This document shows positions 26,483 through 35,692 of a stretch of 64,000 bases of DNA, piece after piece. Every line of letters begins with the position of its first letter. Within the stretch, counting starts at the first letter, position 1. Position numbers and translations under genes: made by a program. The stretch lies in the NCBI GenBank assembly GCA_963793465.1, contig CAWCAJ010000013.1:248001-312000 (forward strand). The letters run 5' to 3'. Source of the DNA: CAJQPP01 sp963793465. Its GTDB lineage: Bacteria; Planctomycetota; Planctomycetia; Pirellulales; Pirellulaceae. The notes beneath the pieces are model-generated. The model was not told the DNA's origin and ran no database searches. It saw nothing but the letters and a program-made list of their open reading frames with translations.

Positions 26483-27994
26483 CTACAGCTTGCCGGGCTG
26501 AACTCCCAGCAGGAACTCCGCATTCGTTCCGGATTTTCTCAACTTGGAGACCAACAATTCCATGGCATCGGGCGGATTCATGTCCGACAAAATACGGCGT
26601 GTCATGCAGATCCGCTCGAATTCTTCGGGATCCATCAGTTTCTCCTCACGCCGCGTGCCACTGCGATTGATATCGATCGCCGGCCAGATCCGACGATCGA
26701 CCAACGATCGATCGAGGACAATTTCCAGGTTGCCGGTGCCCTTGAATTCTTCGAAGATCACATCGTCCATCTTGCTGCCGGTATCGATCAGGGCAGTGGC
26801 CATGATCGTCAGCGACCCCCCTTCCTCGACCTTGCGGGCCGAACCAAAGAAGGCTTTGGGTTTTTGCATGGCGTTGGCGTCCAGGCCTCCGGACAGCGTC
26901 TTGCCGGACTGTTGGCATTCCTGGTTCCAGGCGCGTCCCAAACGGGTGATCGAGTCCAGAAATATGATCACATCCCGACCGCTTTCCACGAGTCGCTTGG
27001 CTTTTTCCAGCACCATCTCGGCAACCTGCACGTGTCGATTGGGTTTTTCGTCGAACGTCGAGCTGATGACTTCACAGCGTTCCCCCTTAACCTCACGCTC
27101 CATATCGGTGACCTCTTCGGGCCGTTCGTCGATCAGCAAAACCATCACGTAGGCCAGGGGATGGTTTTTCAGGACCGATCTGGCCATGGATTGCATGAGC
27201 ATGGTTTTGCCGGCCCGTGGCGGGCTGACGATCAGCCCTCGTTGCCCAAAGCCAATGGGCGCCAGCATATCCACGACGCGTGTGGACATTTCCCGGGGAT
27301 CGGATTCCAGAAGAATCCGTTGGTTGGGATGCAAAGGAGTCAATTCATCAAAACCCAGCTGGCGTGACGTTTCCCCGGGTTCGGCGCCGTTGACGGATGC
27401 GATACGCAGCAGAGCGAAGTACTTTTCGGATTCCTTGGGGGGGCGGATCTGACCGCAGACCAAGGATCCCGTTCGCAAGTTGAATTTGCGGATCTGGCTG
27501 GGAGAGACATAAATATCGTCCATGCAGACGCGGTAGTTATGGTCATTGCTACGCAGGAACCCATAACCATCCGGCAGGATTTCCAGCGTTCCTTCCCCGT
27601 ACATCATTCCGTTGTGACGGAGACGCAATTTGATAATGTCCAATACCAGTTCGCTACGCGGTTTCTCATCCGGGTAATCCACGCCCTCGCTGCGAGCCGA
27701 CTCAATCAACTGGGACAGAGGCATCTGCTGCAGGCGGGTGATGTTGGCCTGGTCGGGATGGTCCGCCTCCTGCGGTCGACAAACCATTTCAAAGTCATAT
27801 TCGTGGGCGATCTGTTCCGCCAGCGAAAGTGGATCCCCCCCGGATTCCAGTTGCCGGATCCGCTGATCGATTTCAGAATTGGTTTCGTAACCCTGGGGTC
27901 GCGGCTGACGCCCCGCGGCCGGTCGGCGTGGACCGCTGCTGCCTCGGGGAGGCTTCCGCGGTCGGCCGCCGCGAGGATCTCGTGTCTTGTCCAT
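26483..27994 (-). CDS. rho: Transcription termination factor Rho
   Basis: Rho is the hexameric RNA helicase that ends transcription of untranslated RNA. The 503-residue product has a basic, disordered N-terminal extension (about residues 1-40), the helix-bearing Rho-N part, the cold-shock-like RNA-binding domain with DGYGFLRS (142-149), and the ATPase domain with SPPRAGKT (257-264), LLIDERPEEVTDM, the Walker B segment VIIFLDSITRL and GGLDANAMQKPKAFFGSARKV split around the R-loop. ATG at 27994 has GGGAG seven bases upstream. The gene lies between coaE and ribH. Confidence 0.97.
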   Translation of the reverse strand: MDKTRDPRGGRPRKPPRGSSGPRRPAAGRQPRPQGYETNSEIDQRIRQLESGGDPLSLAEQIAHEYDFEMVCRPQEADHPDQANITRLQQMPLSQLIESARSEGVDYPDEKPRSELVLDIIKLRLRHNGMMYGEGTLEILPDGYGFLRSNDHNYRVCMDDIYVSPSQIRKFNLRTGSLVCGQIRPPKESEKYFALLRIASVNGAEPGETSRQLGFDELTPLHPNQRILLESDPREMSTRVVDMLAPIGFGQRGLIVSPPRAGKTMLMQSMARSVLKNHPLAYVMVLLIDERPEEVTDMEREVKGERCEVISSTFDEKPNRHVQVAEMVLEKAKRLVESGRDVIIFLDSITRLGRAWNQECQQSGKTLSGGLDANAMQKPKAFFGSARKVEEGGSLTIMATALIDTGSKMDDVIFEEFKGTGNLEIVLDRSLVDRRIWPAIDINRSGTRREEKLMDPEEFERICMTRRILSDMNPPDAMELLVSKLRKSGTNAEFLLGVQPGKL

Positions 27995-28087
27995 GATTTG
28001 CTCCCGTATTTATGAAAAGATGGAACGGGTTTTCTAGGTAGGTAAGGTCATCCGCCGGTTTGGGATTCCGGGGCGAGGAGTCTGCCG

Positions 28088-28708
28088 TCAGTTTGAATTC
28101 GAGGATCGGGCTGAAGATGTCATCCTGTCCCAAAATTCGACGAGTTGTTGCTTGGTTGCCTGTCGCGTGCCGTTATTGTGGATTACGTGGGTACTGATCC
28201 GCCTTTTTTCGTCCAAGGGTGCCTGCATTGCCTCGCGATTGTCAAACATCTGCGTGGTCCATCCTCGCAAGGCGGCGCGTTGGCGACGCGTTGCCAGGGG
28301 AACATCGACAAACAGGATCAGATCACAAAACACGTGCCAGCCAGCTTTCACCATCACCGGTGCATCCAGCACCAGGAAGGGGATGTCCCCTGCGGCGCTG
28401 AATTCTGCGATCCGGGCACGCAATCGTTCCGCGATCCGGGGGTGAGTGATCATCTCCAGTTGCTTTAATTCTTCGGGCCGCTGAGGATCAAACACCCTGG
28501 CCGCCAGTTTGCCGCGTTCAATTTGCCCCGCCGTATCAAATACTGTCGGACCCCAATGCTGACGGACTGCGGTCTTGACCGCCTCATCCATCAACACTTC
28601 ATGCCCTATCTGATCGGCATCCAGCACCGCAGCGCCAAAAGACTTCAGCTGTTCGGTCACAAAACTCTTGCCACTGGCGATACCGCCGACGACGCCAATG
28701 ACCTTCAT
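28088..28708 (-). CDS. coaE: Dephospho-CoA kinase
   Basis: CoaE phosphorylates dephospho-CoA, the last step of CoA synthesis. The 206-residue product has the P-loop VVGGIASGKS (residues 6-15), LDADQIGHEVL, HPRIAERL, PFLVLDAPVM and the lid region RRQRAALRGW. The C-terminal part HVIHNNGTRQA is typical. ATG at 28708 was chosen because the family starts here; the frame is open upstream to 28819. The gene lies downstream of polA, an order seen in many bacteria. Confidence 0.95.
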   Translation of the reverse strand: MKVIGVVGGIASGKSFVTEQLKSFGAAVLDADQIGHEVLMDEAVKTAVRQHWGPTVFDTAGQIERGKLAARVFDPQRPEELKQLEMITHPRIAERLRARIAEFSAAGDIPFLVLDAPVMVKAGWHVFCDLILFVDVPLATRRQRAALRGWTTQMFDNREAMQAPLDEKRRISTHVIHNNGTRQATKQQLVEFWDRMTSSARSSNSN

Positions 28709-28902
28709 TTTGATTTCAGCAGCCAGGTCTGTTCGGGTGGTTGGCGAGTCCGGCCACCATCGCCTCCGTCTTGGTCGATGATCACCGTCACGTCGCTCAG
28801 CAGTTGTCTTGCCCGACAACGCGTCTTAACTCATGAAAAGTAACTTGGGCCCGGGGAGGGCCAATATCCGCTTATTCCTACAGGATATTCATTTCCCGGC
28901 GA

Positions 28903-31779
28903 TTAATCCAATCTCTTATCCGGATTTACTACAAAATCAATCGGCTCCGTCGTGCCCCAGCTTTCGCCAATTTCCATATCCACACGAACAGGAACGTTCA
29001 ACTCGGCTGCCGTCGTCATGTTCTCGGCCACCAGCTGGACAATGTCGCGTTGACATTTTGGATCAAACTCGAATACCAGCTCGTCGTGAATTTGCAACAA
29101 CAGCCGGACCGCCAAACCACTGCTGGCAATTTGCCGCTGGACCTTGATCATGGCCAGCTTGATCAAGTCGGCGGCCGACCCCTGGATGACGGTATTGATC
29201 GCCGTTCTCTCGGCAAACGTCAAAAACCGGTGGTTCTTGATACGAGCGGGGTCCCGCACACCCTCGATTCGGCGACGCCGCCCCAGAATCGTGGTCACCA
29301 GGCCGTCCCGGTGCGCGGTTTCCAACACCTGGCCGGCGAAAACCTGAACACTGGGATAACGGGCAAAGTAGTTGTCGATAAACTGCGTGGCTTCCTCCTT
29401 GCTGATGCCGATGGCCTTTCCCAGTCCAAACGGCGTTTGCCCGTAAATGATGCCAAAATTCACCGCCTTGGCTGCCCGCCTCATCTCCTTGGTCACGTCC
29501 TCGATGGCCACCTGGTGAATCTGGGCAGCCACGGCAGCGTGAATATCCTGTCCCTGGGCAAAGGCCTGCAGCAGATTCTCGTCCTGGGTGAAGTGGGCCA
29601 ACATCCGCAGCTCGATTTGGGAATAGTCGGCCGACAACAACAACCAGCCCGGGGGATCGGCGATAAACGCCTGGCGGATCTGCCGGCCGGTCTCCGTGCG
29701 GATGGGGATGTTCTGCAGGTTGGGGTCTTGAGAACTTAAACGACCGGTGGCGGCCACGTCCTGCATGAATGACGTGTGCACGCGTTGCGTCTGGGGGTTG
29801 ATCAGGGACAACAGGGCCTCGGTGTAGGTGCTGCGCAGCTTGGCGAATTGCCGGTAGTCAATGATCTTGCGGGGCAACTCGTGCTGCTCGGCCAGAGCCT
29901 CCAGGACCTCGACCGCCGTGCTACGCCCGGTCGCCGTTTTTTTGAGCACGGGCAGATCCAGTTTGTCAAACAGGATGGCCGCCATCTGTTGGGGAGAGTC
30001 GATATTGAATTCCTCCGCCGCCAGGCGGAATATCTCGCCTCGCAGTTCATCCATCTGTGCGGCGAACTCGCGACTCAGTCGCTCCAGCACCTGGACATCC
30101 AGACGGATGCCATGGTACTCCATGTCCGCCAGAACGCGGATCAATGGCATTTCCAGATCGCGAAAAAGCTGTAACAGGCCGGCATCGGCCAGGCGTTGAC
30201 TCAACAACTCGTATAGCCGGAAGGGAATATCGGCATCTTCCGCAGCGTATTCCGCCACCAGATCGACATGGACTTCGTCCATTTGTCGCTGTTTCTTGCC
30301 GCTACCTATCAGATCCTTGATCTTGATGGTCTGGTGGTTCAGGTAGCGGCGGGCCAGGTCATCGAGTCCATGATTCCGTTGCCCGGCATCCAGCAGATAG
30401 TCGGCCACCATGGTATCGAACAAGGGGCCCCGCAATTCCATTCCCAACTGCCGCAACACAATCATGTCATACTTGAGGTTCTGCCCAATTTTCTCGATGT
30501 CCTCGTTTTCCAGCAGCGGTCGCACCTGTTCGATGAGTTGGCTCAACTCCACATGCGGTTGTCCGTGGGGGGAACGCACGGGTATGTAGGCCGCTTGGCC
30601 AACACCCCAGCCAAAGGACATCCCCACCAGTTGGGCATCGCGGGGACGGGTAGAAGTGGTTTCCGTATCGACCGAAAAGCGGGGTAATTGGCTGAGCCGC
30701 TGTACCAGCTCTACCAGACTTTGGGGGTCCGCCACCAGTCGGTAATGCGTCTCCCAACGCTGCGGGGCACGCGCCATCGGCAACTGGTGGATCCGGGTGG
30801 CCAGCGACCGAAAGCCCAGTTGATCACAGAGATCGACCGCCGTCTGAACATCCATGTTGCCGATCCGGGCAGCCTCCCAGTCCGCGTCCACCGGCACCTG
30901 GTCGTCCAAACGCACCAGATCGCGACTCAGACGGGCCATGTCGGCGGCCGCCGCGATCTTCTCCGCCTGCTTCTTGCTTTTCAACAGATGCAGCCCATCC
31001 AACAAACCCTCCAGCGATCCAAACTGTTCCAGAAACTTGTGGGCCGTCTTCGGCCCGACCGACGGTATGCCGGGAACGTTGTCCACCGAATCCCCTACCA
31101 TGGCTTGAAAGTCGACCACCTGTTCAGGGCGAATCCCCCAATCGTTCATCAGGTCGGACTCGTCGTAAACACGGTTTTTTCGCATGTTGAACAGTTTCAC
31201 GCGATCGGTAATCAACTGACGGCAATCCTTGTCATTGGTTACCAGGAAACAACGGCCGCCCCGCTGATCGATCTGTCGCGCCAACGTGGCCATGATGTCG
31301 TCGGCTTCGTAATGGTCGATGGCCAGTACAGGTATCCCCAGGGCAGCCAACATCTGCTGGATCAGCGGAATCTGACTACGCAACTCGTCGGGCATGGGAT
31401 CGCGATGAGCTTTATATTCCTGATACAGGTCGTTGCGAAACGTCACGGAACCCTTGTCAAACGTGCAAATCAGAAAGGCGGGCTTTTTCTTTTCAATAAT
31501 ATCCAGGACGTCCCGGATGAATCCGAACACGGCGTTTACGGGCTGTCCGGCAGGAGAGGTCATTTCGCCCACTGCGAAAAAAACCTGGTAAATCAACGAG
31601 TGCGCATCGATGACATAGACCGTTGAGTCATCCAGGGGGTGTTCGCTGGCAGGCAGCGGGCTGGGCTCGCCGGCTGCCGCGGGCCGTTTGGCGGCGTCGG
31701 CACCGTCCGCACCCTCAGCATTCGCCGCCGCCGGAAGATCAAACTCCAGAAAAGTTTTCTGTCGCGAGGAGCGAGCCAT
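28903..31779 (-). CDS. polA: DNA polymerase I
   Basis: PolA fills gaps and removes RNA primers during replication and repair. The 958-residue product has all three domains: the 5'-3' exonuclease (from VIDAHSLIY at residue 56, with GDSVDNVPGIPSVGPKTA), an intact 3'-5' proofreading exonuclease (DTE at 371-373, NLKYD with Asp438, YAAED with Tyr511 and Asp515) and the polymerase (SADYSQIELRM, Asp718; RRAAKAVNFGIIYG; QIHDELVFE). Retention of all exo residues means proofreading should be active, unlike in Taq-type enzymes. ATG at 31779 begins after a run of 14-bp repeats; upstream in-frame codons to 32058 look non-coding. About 50 N-terminal residues are Ala/Gly-rich linker. Confidence 0.97.
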   Translation of the reverse strand: MARSSRQKTFLEFDLPAAANAEGADGADAAKRPAAAGEPSPLPASEHPLDDSTVYVIDAHSLIYQVFFAVGEMTSPAGQPVNAVFGFIRDVLDIIEKKKPAFLICTFDKGSVTFRNDLYQEYKAHRDPMPDELRSQIPLIQQMLAALGIPVLAIDHYEADDIMATLARQIDQRGGRCFLVTNDKDCRQLITDRVKLFNMRKNRVYDESDLMNDWGIRPEQVVDFQAMVGDSVDNVPGIPSVGPKTAHKFLEQFGSLEGLLDGLHLLKSKKQAEKIAAAADMARLSRDLVRLDDQVPVDADWEAARIGNMDVQTAVDLCDQLGFRSLATRIHQLPMARAPQRWETHYRLVADPQSLVELVQRLSQLPRFSVDTETTSTRPRDAQLVGMSFGWGVGQAAYIPVRSPHGQPHVELSQLIEQVRPLLENEDIEKIGQNLKYDMIVLRQLGMELRGPLFDTMVADYLLDAGQRNHGLDDLARRYLNHQTIKIKDLIGSGKKQRQMDEVHVDLVAEYAAEDADIPFRLYELLSQRLADAGLLQLFRDLEMPLIRVLADMEYHGIRLDVQVLERLSREFAAQMDELRGEIFRLAAEEFNIDSPQQMAAILFDKLDLPVLKKTATGRSTAVEVLEALAEQHELPRKIIDYRQFAKLRSTYTEALLSLINPQTQRVHTSFMQDVAATGRLSSQDPNLQNIPIRTETGRQIRQAFIADPPGWLLLSADYSQIELRMLAHFTQDENLLQAFAQGQDIHAAVAAQIHQVAIEDVTKEMRRAAKAVNFGIIYGQTPFGLGKAIGISKEEATQFIDNYFARYPSVQVFAGQVLETAHRDGLVTTILGRRRRIEGVRDPARIKNHRFLTFAERTAINTVIQGSAADLIKLAMIKVQRQIASSGLAVRLLLQIHDELVFEFDPKCQRDIVQLVAENMTTAAELNVPVRVDMEIGESWGTTEPIDFVVNPDKRLD

Positions 31780-32351
31780 GGGTTTTAACTCTGATTCAAA
31801 GGTACAAACTGAGAGGTACAAACTGAGAGGTACAAACCGGAGAGGTGCCAACCGGAAAGTTCCAAACTGCAGAACCGTCGCAGGCAATCTCGCCGGGCAC
31901 TCGATTATGCCGGGGATTGACTCCCAAGGAACCCGGTCGTCAAAACGTGGCGGGCAGGGCCTCCGGACCCAGACGCCGCCTGGGGCATCACCTTTCGCGC
32001 GGTCGTCTCGGGCAGGAGGGGCACCCGCAGGCGACCCACTAACCGTTACGATTAGCATGCCCGCCGCAAGGTGTCCGGTTGCATGACCTGTCGTGTTGGC
32101 GGACCCCCAAAGTCAGCCCAATCTTCAAATTTTATTTGTTTGACACCTATTTTGCGGCTATCTAGAATCGGAGGGTGCAAGAAACTGCCCGACTTAACCT
32201 CTTTCCGGCTAACGTTTTTTGACCGCCACCGGGCAGCCGAAGGTTTGCCAAATCCGCGGGTAAACTGGAGTTTCTTTTCCGAGTTACTCGATAATGAATC
32301 AATCTGCACACTTATCGCGTTGTAGAGCTTTGCCTGACAGGAGATTATTCC
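31780..32351. other. Divergent intergenic region between polA and coiled-coil gene
   Basis: About 570 bases separate the starts of two divergent genes. The polA-proximal part holds a 14-bp tandem repeat. The part from about 32100 is clearly AT-richer and probably contains the promoter of the plus-strand gene. No open frame on either strand has convincing protein character. Confidence 0.5.
31800..31856. repeat. 14-bp tandem repeat upstream of polA
   Basis: AGGTACAAACTGAG occurs twice perfectly (31800-31827), followed by two degraded copies (AGGTACAAACCGG and AGGTGCCAACCGG). The array begins 21 bases upstream of the polA start codon and must lie in or near its leader. Confidence 0.85.
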
Positions 32352-33347
32352 ATGGCGACTCGTGAGAACCAGGGCCTGTTCATCGCTGTTATTTTGCTCG
32401 TGTTGCTGTCCGTCGTGTTGGCGGTAGCCACGTTTTTTGGCTTTTCCGGTATGCGGGAAGCAGCAGATCAGCGAGACAGTTACAAAACCGATCTGGACAC
32501 CGCCCGCAAGGAAAGTCGCGGTTACCAGGCGCAGGCCGGTATCCTGATGGCCATGCTGGGTGTGGAAGATATCGCGGTTAACGAAATCCAGACCTACGAA
32601 AGCGATCTGGTCGCTTCCAACCTGCAGGACATGGTCAACCAGACCGAGCGGATCAAGGTTGTCTATCAGCAGGACATGGACAAACATGCCTCCGGAGAAG
32701 ATGGCACCGACCCCACCTATCGCAAACTGGTGGAAGGGTTAACGGCGGCCATGAATTCCCAGCACGCCAGCACCACCGTGCTGAATAATTCCGTGCAGGA
32801 AGCGGAGCTGAAACTTGAGACCGAGATTGCGGCCAAAGACAAGCAATTGGCCGAAAAGGATGGACAGCTTGCCAAGGCCAGGGAAGACCTTTCCGCCGAA
32901 CAGCAAAACCACGAACAAACCCGCATCGAGCTGAAAAACCAGTTGGATGACAGCGAATCCAAATTGAAACAAACCAGTCTTGAACTGCAAAACGCCATTG
33001 CGGATCTGGCTCGGCAAACCGCCAGCTTGAACCGCGATCTGGACGCGGCCAAAGCCACGATCATCGAAAAAGAAGCCACCATCACCAGCTTGACCGCGAC
33101 TGAAACAGACGTCGCCGATGGCCAGATCGTCAGCGTCGCACCCCAACTGGGTAAAGTAACCTTGAATCTGGGTTACAACGACAACCTGCGACTGAAGCAA
33201 ACTTTCGCTGTCTATGATCAATCATCACTCCGGTACAAGAGCGGCCACGGCAAGGCCATGATCGAAGTGACCCGCATTCTGGACGCCCACCTCGCGGAAG
33301 CGCAGGATTACCTCCCAGGACCCCACGGAACCGATCCTGAGGCATGA
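32352..33347 (+). CDS. Membrane-anchored coiled-coil protein, N-terminal part of a split gene
   Basis: The 331-residue frame has an N-terminal transmembrane anchor (FIAVILLVLLSVVLAVATFF, residues about 10-29), a long coiled coil (residues about 35-250, for example EIAAKDKQLAEKDGQLAKAR) and the start of a C-terminal domain (VSVAPQLGKVTLNLGYNDNL, FAVYDQSS). The last 15 or so codons, after LDAHLAEAQ, lose the pattern and end at TGA. In the +1 frame the domain continues as ARITSQDPTEPILRHDF and runs on into the next open frame. The gene is therefore probably interrupted by one extra base near 33300-33305. The function is unknown; similar anchored coiled-coil proteins are common in planctomycetes. 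Confidence 0.8.
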   Translation: MATRENQGLFIAVILLVLLSVVLAVATFFGFSGMREAADQRDSYKTDLDTARKESRGYQAQAGILMAMLGVEDIAVNEIQTYESDLVASNLQDMVNQTERIKVVYQQDMDKHASGEDGTDPTYRKLVEGLTAAMNSQHASTTVLNNSVQEAELKLETEIAAKDKQLAEKDGQLAKAREDLSAEQQNHEQTRIELKNQLDDSESKLKQTSLELQNAIADLARQTASLNRDLDAAKATIIEKEATITSLTATETDVADGQIVSVAPQLGKVTLNLGYNDNLRLKQTFAVYDQSSLRYKSGHGKAMIEVTRILDAHLAEAQDYLPGPHGTDPEA

Positions 33348-33351
33348 TTTC

Positions 33352-33786
33352 GTGGTCACCTCCACCTGGGATCCCGGATATTCCGTCCCTATCGCGATCG
33401 TCGGCTTCATTGACCTGGATGGCGATGGATCTTCGGACCTGCAACGACTGATCAGCATCGTGCAGGGCCAAGGCTACGGAAACGTCGTGGCTTATCATGA
33501 CGATGAGGGAAAAATCATTGGTAAAATCGATGAGAACACACGCTATTTCGTCAAGGGAGACGACCCCCTGGGTGACGCCACTGATGGCTACAACAAGCTG
33601 GATAAGGAACGCGAGCGTTTCCAAACCCGTCAGATTTCCGTTCAGGAGTTCCTGAATGAAATGGGACATCGCAATGAGGCCCGCATTCGGCGGTTTGACG
33701 AGAACTTGCCCGAAGAGGAATTCCAAAACCGACAACCTGGCGGAACCCAGGTGGAAGCGGGCGATCCGTTCGATTCCGGTCGGTAG
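33352..33786 (+). CDS. C-terminal part of the split coiled-coil protein
   Basis: The open frame (listed from GTG at 33352 but readable from about 33303) codes for the apparent continuation of the preceding protein: STWDPGYSVPIAIVGFIDLD, then GDGSSDLQRLISIVQG, HDDEGKIIGKIDENTRYFVK and a polar tail. The DLDGDGSSD stretch resembles a calcium-binding loop. There is no ribosome-binding site before 33352, and the residues just upstream in this frame (DPTEPILRHDFVV) join smoothly to the upstream protein, so independent translation is unlikely. Either the genome has a real frameshift, a programmed +1 shift occurs, or the assembly contains an error. An intrinsic terminator follows at 33842. Confidence 0.65.
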   Translation: MVTSTWDPGYSVPIAIVGFIDLDGDGSSDLQRLISIVQGQGYGNVVAYHDDEGKIIGKIDENTRYFVKGDDPLGDATDGYNKLDKERERFQTRQISVQEFLNEMGHRNEARIRRFDENLPEEEFQNRQPGGTQVEAGDPFDSGR

Positions 33787-33841
33787 GATGGGGTAGCTGG
33801 CCAGCTCGCCAGCCTGTACCACGCAGCCGTCCACACCATCT

Positions 33842-33872
33842 ATCGCCGCTGAAAAAGTCGGCGATTTTTTTG
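33842..33872 (+). terminator. Intrinsic terminator
   Basis: ATCGCCG and CGGCGAT pair across a 10-base loop, and the right arm runs into seven T residues. It lies 55 bases after the stop of the coiled-coil gene and ends that transcript before the convergent cupin gene. Confidence 0.85.
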
Positions 33873-33946
33873 GTTTTTTAGCTGGGCGACCGGGTCCGGA
33901 AATCCAGGTCCATGGCAGGCAAATCCATGCCCGGTTCGGACGGCGA

Positions 33947-34279
33947 TTATTGGTGGCTGGCGAAGAACACCAGCACCGACAGATCCTGCCGAATGTCCAT
34001 AAAGCGATGAGGATCCCCGGCGGCCACAAACAGGATCGAACCCGGACCCACCGGGATGGCATTTCCGTTGACCTCAAAATGGCTTTCCCCACTCACGATG
34101 TAGTACACTTCGTCCTCGGCATGGGGTTTTTGCGGGTCCTGACTACCGGCCGCCAGATGGTACACGCCACATCGCAGCGAATCCTTTTCCAGAAATTGCA
34201 ACCAGGGCTGTGCGGATGCCTGGCGTTGCTGATTCAGTGTCGCAAACTCAAAGTGGAAGGCTTCTGAAGTCGGGCTCAT
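33947..34279 (-). CDS. Small cupin-domain protein
   Basis: The 110-residue product is a single cupin barrel. Motif 1 is reduced to KPHAEDEVYYIVSG (one His and the Glu), and motif 2 is PVGPGSILFVAAGDPHRF. The substrate cannot be told from sequence; small cupins often bind a metal and a carboxylate or sugar. An AGGA site lies upstream of the ATG. The gene is divergent from holA with a 51-base spacer and convergent with the coiled-coil gene. The frame remains open far upstream over holA but that part is not related. Confidence 0.85.
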   Translation of the reverse strand: MSPTSEAFHFEFATLNQQRQASAQPWLQFLEKDSLRCGVYHLAAGSQDPQKPHAEDEVYYIVSGESHFEVNGNAIPVGPGSILFVAAGDPHRFMDIRQDLSVLVFFASHQ

Positions 34280-34330
34280 GTCTCGTTTCCTGCTTAACGG
34301 GGTTGCGGAATCATCATATATTGAGACTTC

Positions 34331-35458
34331 ATGAGTCACACCCTGCACAGCTTTGATTTTCTGGAAGCGGAAGCATCCGCAACCGCAGCCCGTGTCTATG
34401 TGCTGTTTGGTGATGACAGTTTCTTGCATGGGCTGGTCAAAAAACGACTGTTGTCCCAGCTGGCTGGCGGTGAAGCGGACTTTGATGTGGTCCTGGTGGA
34501 GGGAGATACCGCGAGCTGGTCGGATGTCAGTGACGAATTGACGACCGCCAGCTTGTTCAGTCAGGGCTCGGGACGCACCGTGTTTGTTGAAGAAGCCGAC
34601 AGCTTTGTGAAAAAGTACCGCGGGGAATTGGAGCAACTGGTCGACAATCCACCGGGCCGCGGTCGCTTGGTGTTGGCGCTGAAAACGTGGCCCGCCAACA
34701 CCAAATTGTACAAGGCGATCGATAAATCGGGCATGCAGATTCAATGCTCGGACCCCCAAACCTCACGGGGCCGCAGCAAATCCAAAGACCTGAGCCGCAT
34801 CGCCAAGTGGATCATCGCGCGAGCGGATCGGGAATATGGTCTGCAATTGACAAATCCCCTGGCGCGGCAGTTACTGGAGATCGTGGAAGGTCATTTGGGC
34901 CGAGCCGATCAGGAATTGGCCAAGCTGAGTCTGTTTGCAGGGCAGGGGGGTAAAATCAGCGCGGCAGACATCCAGTCCGTGGTTGGCGGTTGGCGAGCAC
35001 AATCGATCTGGGATGCGGCCGCATCGGCGACACAGGGAGAAACCGGCCGGGCATTACAGCATCTGGCCAACCTGTTGCAATCCGGTGAACACCCCCTGGC
35101 GCTGTACGGACAGCTGTCCTGGTCGCTGAGACGTTATGGTCGTTTGTGGGAAATCATTTCCCGACAGACACGCGCGGGTCGCAAACCCGACCTCTCGGTC
35201 GCCATGGGGAAAGCCGGTTTTCGATCCTGGGGTGGCGAACTGGACGTGGCCAATGCAAGCGTCCGCCAACTGGGTCGAGCCCGGGTCAAACAGGTCTATC
35301 AATGGCTGCTGGACACGGACATGGCGTTGAAGGGAACCCATTCGGATCCCAAACGTGCCCGCTTCGCGTTGGAGCACCTGTTTTTCAAGATGGCGAAAAT
35401 GCCAGCATCTACCGATGCCAGCCCGCCAGCAATGCCCCTGCGAGACCAACCCCGTTAA
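34331..35458 (+). CDS. holA: DNA polymerase III delta subunit
   Basis: HolA is the wrench subunit of the clamp loader that opens the beta clamp. The 375-residue product has the family's layout: an N-terminal domain with VYVLFGDDSFLHGLVKKRLL, TASLFSQGSGRTVFVEEAD, a middle AAA+-like domain with LTNPLARQLLEIVEGHLGRA and DQELAKLSLFAG, and the C-terminal collar helices (LYGQLSWSLRRYGRLWEI, ARFALEHLFFKMA). No Walker A motif is expected in delta and none is present. The final 20 residues are proline-rich. The gene is apparently transcribed alone. Confidence 0.93.
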   Translation: MSHTLHSFDFLEAEASATAARVYVLFGDDSFLHGLVKKRLLSQLAGGEADFDVVLVEGDTASWSDVSDELTTASLFSQGSGRTVFVEEADSFVKKYRGELEQLVDNPPGRGRLVLALKTWPANTKLYKAIDKSGMQIQCSDPQTSRGRSKSKDLSRIAKWIIARADREYGLQLTNPLARQLLEIVEGHLGRADQELAKLSLFAGQGGKISAADIQSVVGGWRAQSIWDAAASATQGETGRALQHLANLLQSGEHPLALYGQLSWSLRRYGRLWEIISRQTRAGRKPDLSVAMGKAGFRSWGGELDVANASVRQLGRARVKQVYQWLLDTDMALKGTHSDPKRARFALEHLFFKMAKMPASTDASPPAMPLRDQPR

Positions 35459-35579
35459 ATGCCGGTACTTTTCACGGCAGAGCACTTGCGAGATGCGTCA
35501 TGGGATGCGTTGAGATGCGTCTTGCGAGTGAACGTCGATTCTTCTAGGCTCTGACGCCCATTCTGTGACATCGTGCGTC

Positions 35580-35597
35580 ACCGGTTCTGGAACCGGT
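35580..35597. other. Perfect hairpin upstream of lipoprotein gene
   Basis: ACCGGTT, a four-base loop and AACCGGT form a perfect 7-bp stem about 95 bases before the start codon of the lipoprotein gene. No T-run follows. It could be an operator or an mRNA leader element. Confidence 0.4.
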
Positions 35598-35692
35598 TGC
35601 GCCCATGTTTTGCGGACCGAAACCAAGTGCATTGATACGAATCCCGCGGTGGCGGCCGCAGGGCTCCCCAAATGACTGTCAAGGAAGACGGA

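Noticed and set aside
26234..27367. 377-codon open frame on the plus strand
   Set aside because: It is the antisense shadow of rho, whose motifs are unambiguous.
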